Shown here: positions 60,904-64,000 of the stretch, piece by piece
How the letters are laid out: each line of letters begins with the position of its first letter
Position numbering within the stretch: position 1 is the stretch's first letter
Assembly (NCBI GenBank): GCA_026399075.1
Contig: JAPLRR010000042.1
Span: forward strand, 1 to 64,000
DNA length: 64,000 nucleotides
Origin: Methylococcales bacterium
GTDB taxonomy: Bacteria > Pseudomonadota > Gammaproteobacteria > Methylococcales > Methylomonadaceae
Direction: 5' to 3'
Made by a program: the position numbers and the translations under genes
The notes under the pieces: model-generated
The model's database searches: none
Told to the model about the DNA's origin: nothing
What the model saw: the letters and a program-made list of their open reading frames with translations, nothing else

Positions 60904-62349
60904 TTAAACGGTATACGTGGACGATGCCGTCTTGCCGCCGTGGCCAGTCCAATCGGTGTGGAAAAACTCCCCCCTTGGTTTGTCAGTGCGCTCATAGGTG
61001 TGTGCGCCGAAATAATCGCGCTGCGCCTGTAACAAATTGGCTGGTAAGTGTTCAGTGCGGTAGCCATCGTAATAGGCTAGGGCAGATGAGAACGCCGGGG
61101 TTGGTATACCCAACTCCACGCCTAAGATAACTGCTTTACGCCAACCCGCATCGGCTTTAGTCATGGCTTGGACAAAAAAGTCAGCTAACAACAGGTTTTC
61201 CAATTCAGGATTTTCTTTATACGCTTGTTTGATGTCATTTAAAAATTGGCTGCGGATAATACAACCACCACGCCACATTAAGGCGATTTCGCCATAATTA
61301 AGCGCCAAATTGTATTCCTTGGATGCTTCGCGCATTAACCGGAAACCTTGGGCATAAGAGATGATTTTAGCCGCATACAAGGCATCGCGGATGGCATCAA
61401 TGGTGGCTTGTTTGTCGCCAGAAAATTGGCGCCCAGATTGTGGTAAAACTTTGGCCGCCTTAACGCGTTCGTCTTTTTGTGCAGACAAACAACGGGCAAA
61501 CACGGACTCGCCAATCAGGGTTAAAGGAATGCCCAAATCCAGCGCGTTAATGCCAGTCCATTTGCCTGTGCCTTTTTGGCCGGCAGTATCAAGGATTTTA
61601 TCGACTAAAGGCAAGCCATCCTCATCTTTATAAGCCAAAATATTGGCGGTGATTTCTATCAAATAAGAACTCAATTCGCCACGGTTCCATTCGGCAAAAA
61701 TGCTGTGCATTTCATCAGCTGATAAGCCCAGGCCTTCGGACAGCAATTGATAGGCTTCGCAAATCAACTGCATATCGCCATATTCAATGCCATTATGCAC
61801 CATCTTAACGTAATGTCCTGCGCCATTGTCACCTACCCATTCGCAGCAAGGTTCACCATTGACTTGGGCGCTGATCGCCTGGAATATGGGTTTAACCGTT
61901 GGCCAAGCCGCTTTATTGCCACCGGGCATGATGGACGGGCCATGTCTGGCACCTTCTTCACCACCAGAAACCCCAGTGCCGATGTAATTGATGCCTTTGT
62001 CTTTCAGCGCCGCAGTACGGCGGTTCGTGTCAGTAAACAAAGAATTGCCGCCATCAACGATAATGTCACCAGTGGCCAACAGTGGCACTAATTTGTCGAT
62101 GTATTGGTCAACAACATCCCCGGCTTTAACCATCAACATGACAATGCGCGGTGCTTCCAGGCTTTCAACCAGTTCTTCCAATGAATGGGTGCCGACCACC
62201 ATAGAGCCTTTGGCAGGGCCTTCCAAAAACTCATCAACCGTGCTGGTGGTACGGTTATAAACTGCAACTTTAAATCCGTGGTCATTCATATTAAGGACAA
62301 GATTTTGCCCCATGACTGCCAGACCAATTAAACCAATGTTTGCTTTCAT
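60904..62349 (-). CDS. gnd: 6-phosphogluconate dehydrogenase (decarboxylating)
   Basis: [30 protein letters not shown]...[19 protein letters not shown]. Confidence 0.96.
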   Translation of the reverse strand: MKANIGLIGLAVMGQNLVLNMNDHGFKVAVYNRTTSTVDEFLEGPAKGSMVVGTHSLEELVESLEAPRIVMLMVKAGDVVDQYIDKLVPLLATGDIIVDGGNSLFTDTNRRTAALKDKGINYIGTGVSGGEEGARHGPSIMPGGNKAAWPTVKPIFQAISAQVNGEPCCEWVGDNGAGHYVKMVHNGIEYGDMQLICEAYQLLSEGLGLSADEMHSIFAEWNRGELSSYLIEITANILAYKDEDGLPLVDKILDTAGQKGTGKWTGINALDLGIPLTLIGESVFARCLSAQKDERVKAAKVLPQSGRQFSGDKQATIDAIRDALYAAKIISYAQGFRLMREASKEYNLALNYGEIALMWRGGCIIRSQFLNDIKQAYKENPELENLLLADFFVQAMTKADAGWRKAVILGVELGIPTPAFSSALAYYDGYRTEHLPANLLQAQRDYFGAHTYERTDKPRGEFFHTDWTGHGGKTASSTYTV

Positions 62350-62703
62350 ATTTGCCTTTTTGTAGATGATTGTAGCTGAAATAGTAGCATATTTTTAAGG
62401 GTAAATGGCGATTAGCTGAGTGTTGGTTGTAAATCCCATGATGCCGCTAACCCCAAAAAAAATGTGGCTGCCACTTAGGTGGCTGATGGTTGGGCATAAT
62501 TGAAAAGTCGAGGTTTTCTTCTATGTGGCGGAAGCTTGGTGTCCAACGCGGCAGATTGGAAGTCCTCACGTTTTGCTAACAGTTCGGTTATAACTTTAAG
62601 GCTTAAATGCAAGACCGTTTTATGGGAAACAATTTCTGATTTGTAGCCGATTTTTACGTTACAAGTGTATGATAAAGCCACCAATACACATCAGGAGTAA
62701 GTT

Positions 62704-62895
62704 ATGCGGACTAATATTGCGATTAATGATGTTTTGCTGAATGCAGCAATTTTACTCACTGGAATCAAAACTAAAACAAAAGTTGTCGAATTGGGGGGTT
62801 ATTGCCTTGAAAACGATGTCAGTTTGCTTTTTTCAGGACGATATTTTGAACCGTTTGTGAGTTATTTACCTCTTAAAAGTGCCTTGCAAGGGTGA
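62704..62895 (+). pseudogene. VapB-like antitoxin N-terminal remnant
   Basis: MRTNIAINDVLLNAAILLTGIKTKTKVVE matches VapB-type N-termini; C-terminus diverges into unrelated sequence. Confidence 0.5.
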
Positions 62896-63778
62896 CATGA
62901 AAACTGATGCAATTTTTTATCAACTGTTTCAAACTTTGCCCGATTTGTTTTTTGAATTAGCGGGAATTGAATATTCAGACAGTTATCAATTTCAGGTGGT
63001 TGAATTAAAACAAACCGCGTTTCGTTTGGATGGTGTTTTTGTACCCAAAGATATTGAATTACCGCTGATTTTTGTAGAAGTGCAGTTTCAAAAAGATGAA
63101 CGGTTTTACGGGCGGTTTTTTAGTGAAATCATGTTGTATTTGTATCAACAGCAACCGAAACAAACAGCTTGGCAAGCGGTGGCTATTTTTTCTGGCCGAA
63201 AGGTCGATAATGGCAGTTTGATACATTACCAGCCGCTAGTACCATGTTTACAAAGGATTTATTTGGATGAAGTTCTGCCGCAAAAACAACCCAGTGCGTT
63301 AAATTTAATTGGCATGATTGTTAGCAATGAAGCCAAAGCGTTAGAAATAGCAAAGGATTTATTGCAACAACCGCTTTACCAAGATAAAGCGTTTCTGTTA
63401 AACATGATTGAAACAATACTTTCTTATAAATTACCCAAGATAACCCGCGAGGAGATTCGGAAAATGATAAATATGGCGCATGTTGACATTACTCGTACCA
63501 GTTGGTATCAGGAAGGCATAGAAAAGGGTATGGAGAAAGGTATAGAAAAGGGCATAGAAAAGGGCATAGAAAAGGGAAGGGAAGAGGGACGGGAAGCGGA
63601 GGGGAAAGCTTTGCTGATGCGTTTGTTAAGCAAACGTTTTGGCAAATTAAAACCGACACTGAGTAAAAAAATTCAGCAATTGTCGCTGGAAGAATTGGAG
63701 CAGTTGACCGATGATTTTTTGGACTTAAAGAGTTTGGAGGATTTACTGGCTTGGTTCGCAGACAAACCGAAGTTGTGA
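62879..63778 (+). CDS. Rpn-family PD-(D/E)XK nuclease-like protein
   Basis: MKTDAIFYQLFQTLPDLFFELAGIEYSDSYQFQVVELKQTAFRLDGVFVP...LIFVEVQFQKDERFYGRFFSEIMLYL. Confidence 0.8.
   Translation: MPCKGDMKTDAIFYQLFQTLPDLFFELAGIEYSDSYQFQVVELKQTAFRLDGVFVPKDIELPLIFVEVQFQKDERFYGRFFSEIMLYLYQQQPKQTAWQAVAIFSGRKVDNGSLIHYQPLVPCLQRIYLDEVLPQKQPSALNLIGMIVSNEAKALEIAKDLLQQPLYQDKAFLLNMIETILSYKLPKITREEIRKMINMAHVDITRTSWYQEGIEKGMEKGIEKGIEKGIEKGREEGREAEGKALLMRLLSKRFGKLKPTLSKKIQQLSLEELEQLTDDFLDLKSLEDLLAWFADKPKL
63515..63574 (+). repeat. In-frame 12-bp tandem repeat encoding G(I/M)EK
   Basis: Five consecutive units ggcatagaaaag / ggtatggagaaa / ggtatagaaaag / ggcatagaaaag / ggcatagaaaag. Confidence 0.85.
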
Positions 63779-63788
63779 GGAAAATACT

Positions 63789-64000
63789 ATGCAAGCAATT
63801 GAGTTAAATACACAGATTCAAGCCGATGGGGTCATTAGCCTGCCCGAAACGTATAAATACTGGTTTGGAAAAAATGCAAAGCTAATCTTATTGGAGACTA
63901 CCGAACCCGTGGCAACGGAAAATACCGCGTACGCGATTTTTTCGCAGTTGGATTTAGGTGAAGGTGATGACACTTTGGTATGTTCTGCTCAGGTAAAACA
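63789..64000 (+). CDS. Partial ORF, antitoxin-like, runs off the window
   Basis: MQAIELNTQIQADGVISLPETYKYWFGKNAKLILLE...; start resembles MQAIELEATLTESHEIHLQLP at 19716. Confidence 0.5.
   Translation, partial: MQAIELNTQIQADGVISLPETYKYWFGKNAKLILLETTEPVATENTAYAIFSQLDLGEGDDTLVCSAQVK

Noticed and set aside
60789-61067. N-terminal extension of zwf overlapping gnd
   Set aside because: Known G6PDH N-terminus begins near [18 protein letters not shown]; the extension is antisense-free read-through across gnd 3' end and a hairpin.

Overview
Chromosomal window from a methanotrophic gammaproteobacterium (inferred from a complete soluble methane monooxygenase operon). Left end (about 0.1-7.9 kb) is a layered mobile region. 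It holds a three-recombinase RIT element with 32-bp perfect terminal inverted repeats, an IS3-type transposase remnant that truncates a ParE-like toxin, an attC-like site, a probable minus-strand cassette array, and an integron integrase (intI) broken by one in-frame TAG. The middle carries housekeeping genes (rlmJ, tRNA-fMet, rimP-nusA-infB-rbfA-[two toxin-antitoxin modules]-truB-rpsO-pnp). Next is the sMMO cluster on the minus strand: mmoXYBZDC, a BLUF photoreceptor gene, a 110-aa orphan, mmoG, mmoR and a second BLUF gene. A recognisable sigma54 promoter and an inverted-repeat candidate UAS lie upstream of mmoX. The right part has a multi-PAS GGDEF/EAL/CZB protein, kup, nhaD, nadE, a CarH/LitR-like B12 MerR regulator, the AmmeMemoRadiSam trio, a Ras-like GTPase/roadblock/PAS/PhnD-like gene cluster, gnd-zwf-pgl and an Rpn-family gene. 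Best candidates for something undescribed: the BLUF-containing sMMO cluster without mmoQS, the GTPase/roadblock signalling cluster, and the decayed integron. All family calls are by eye from translated motifs; no database searches were run.
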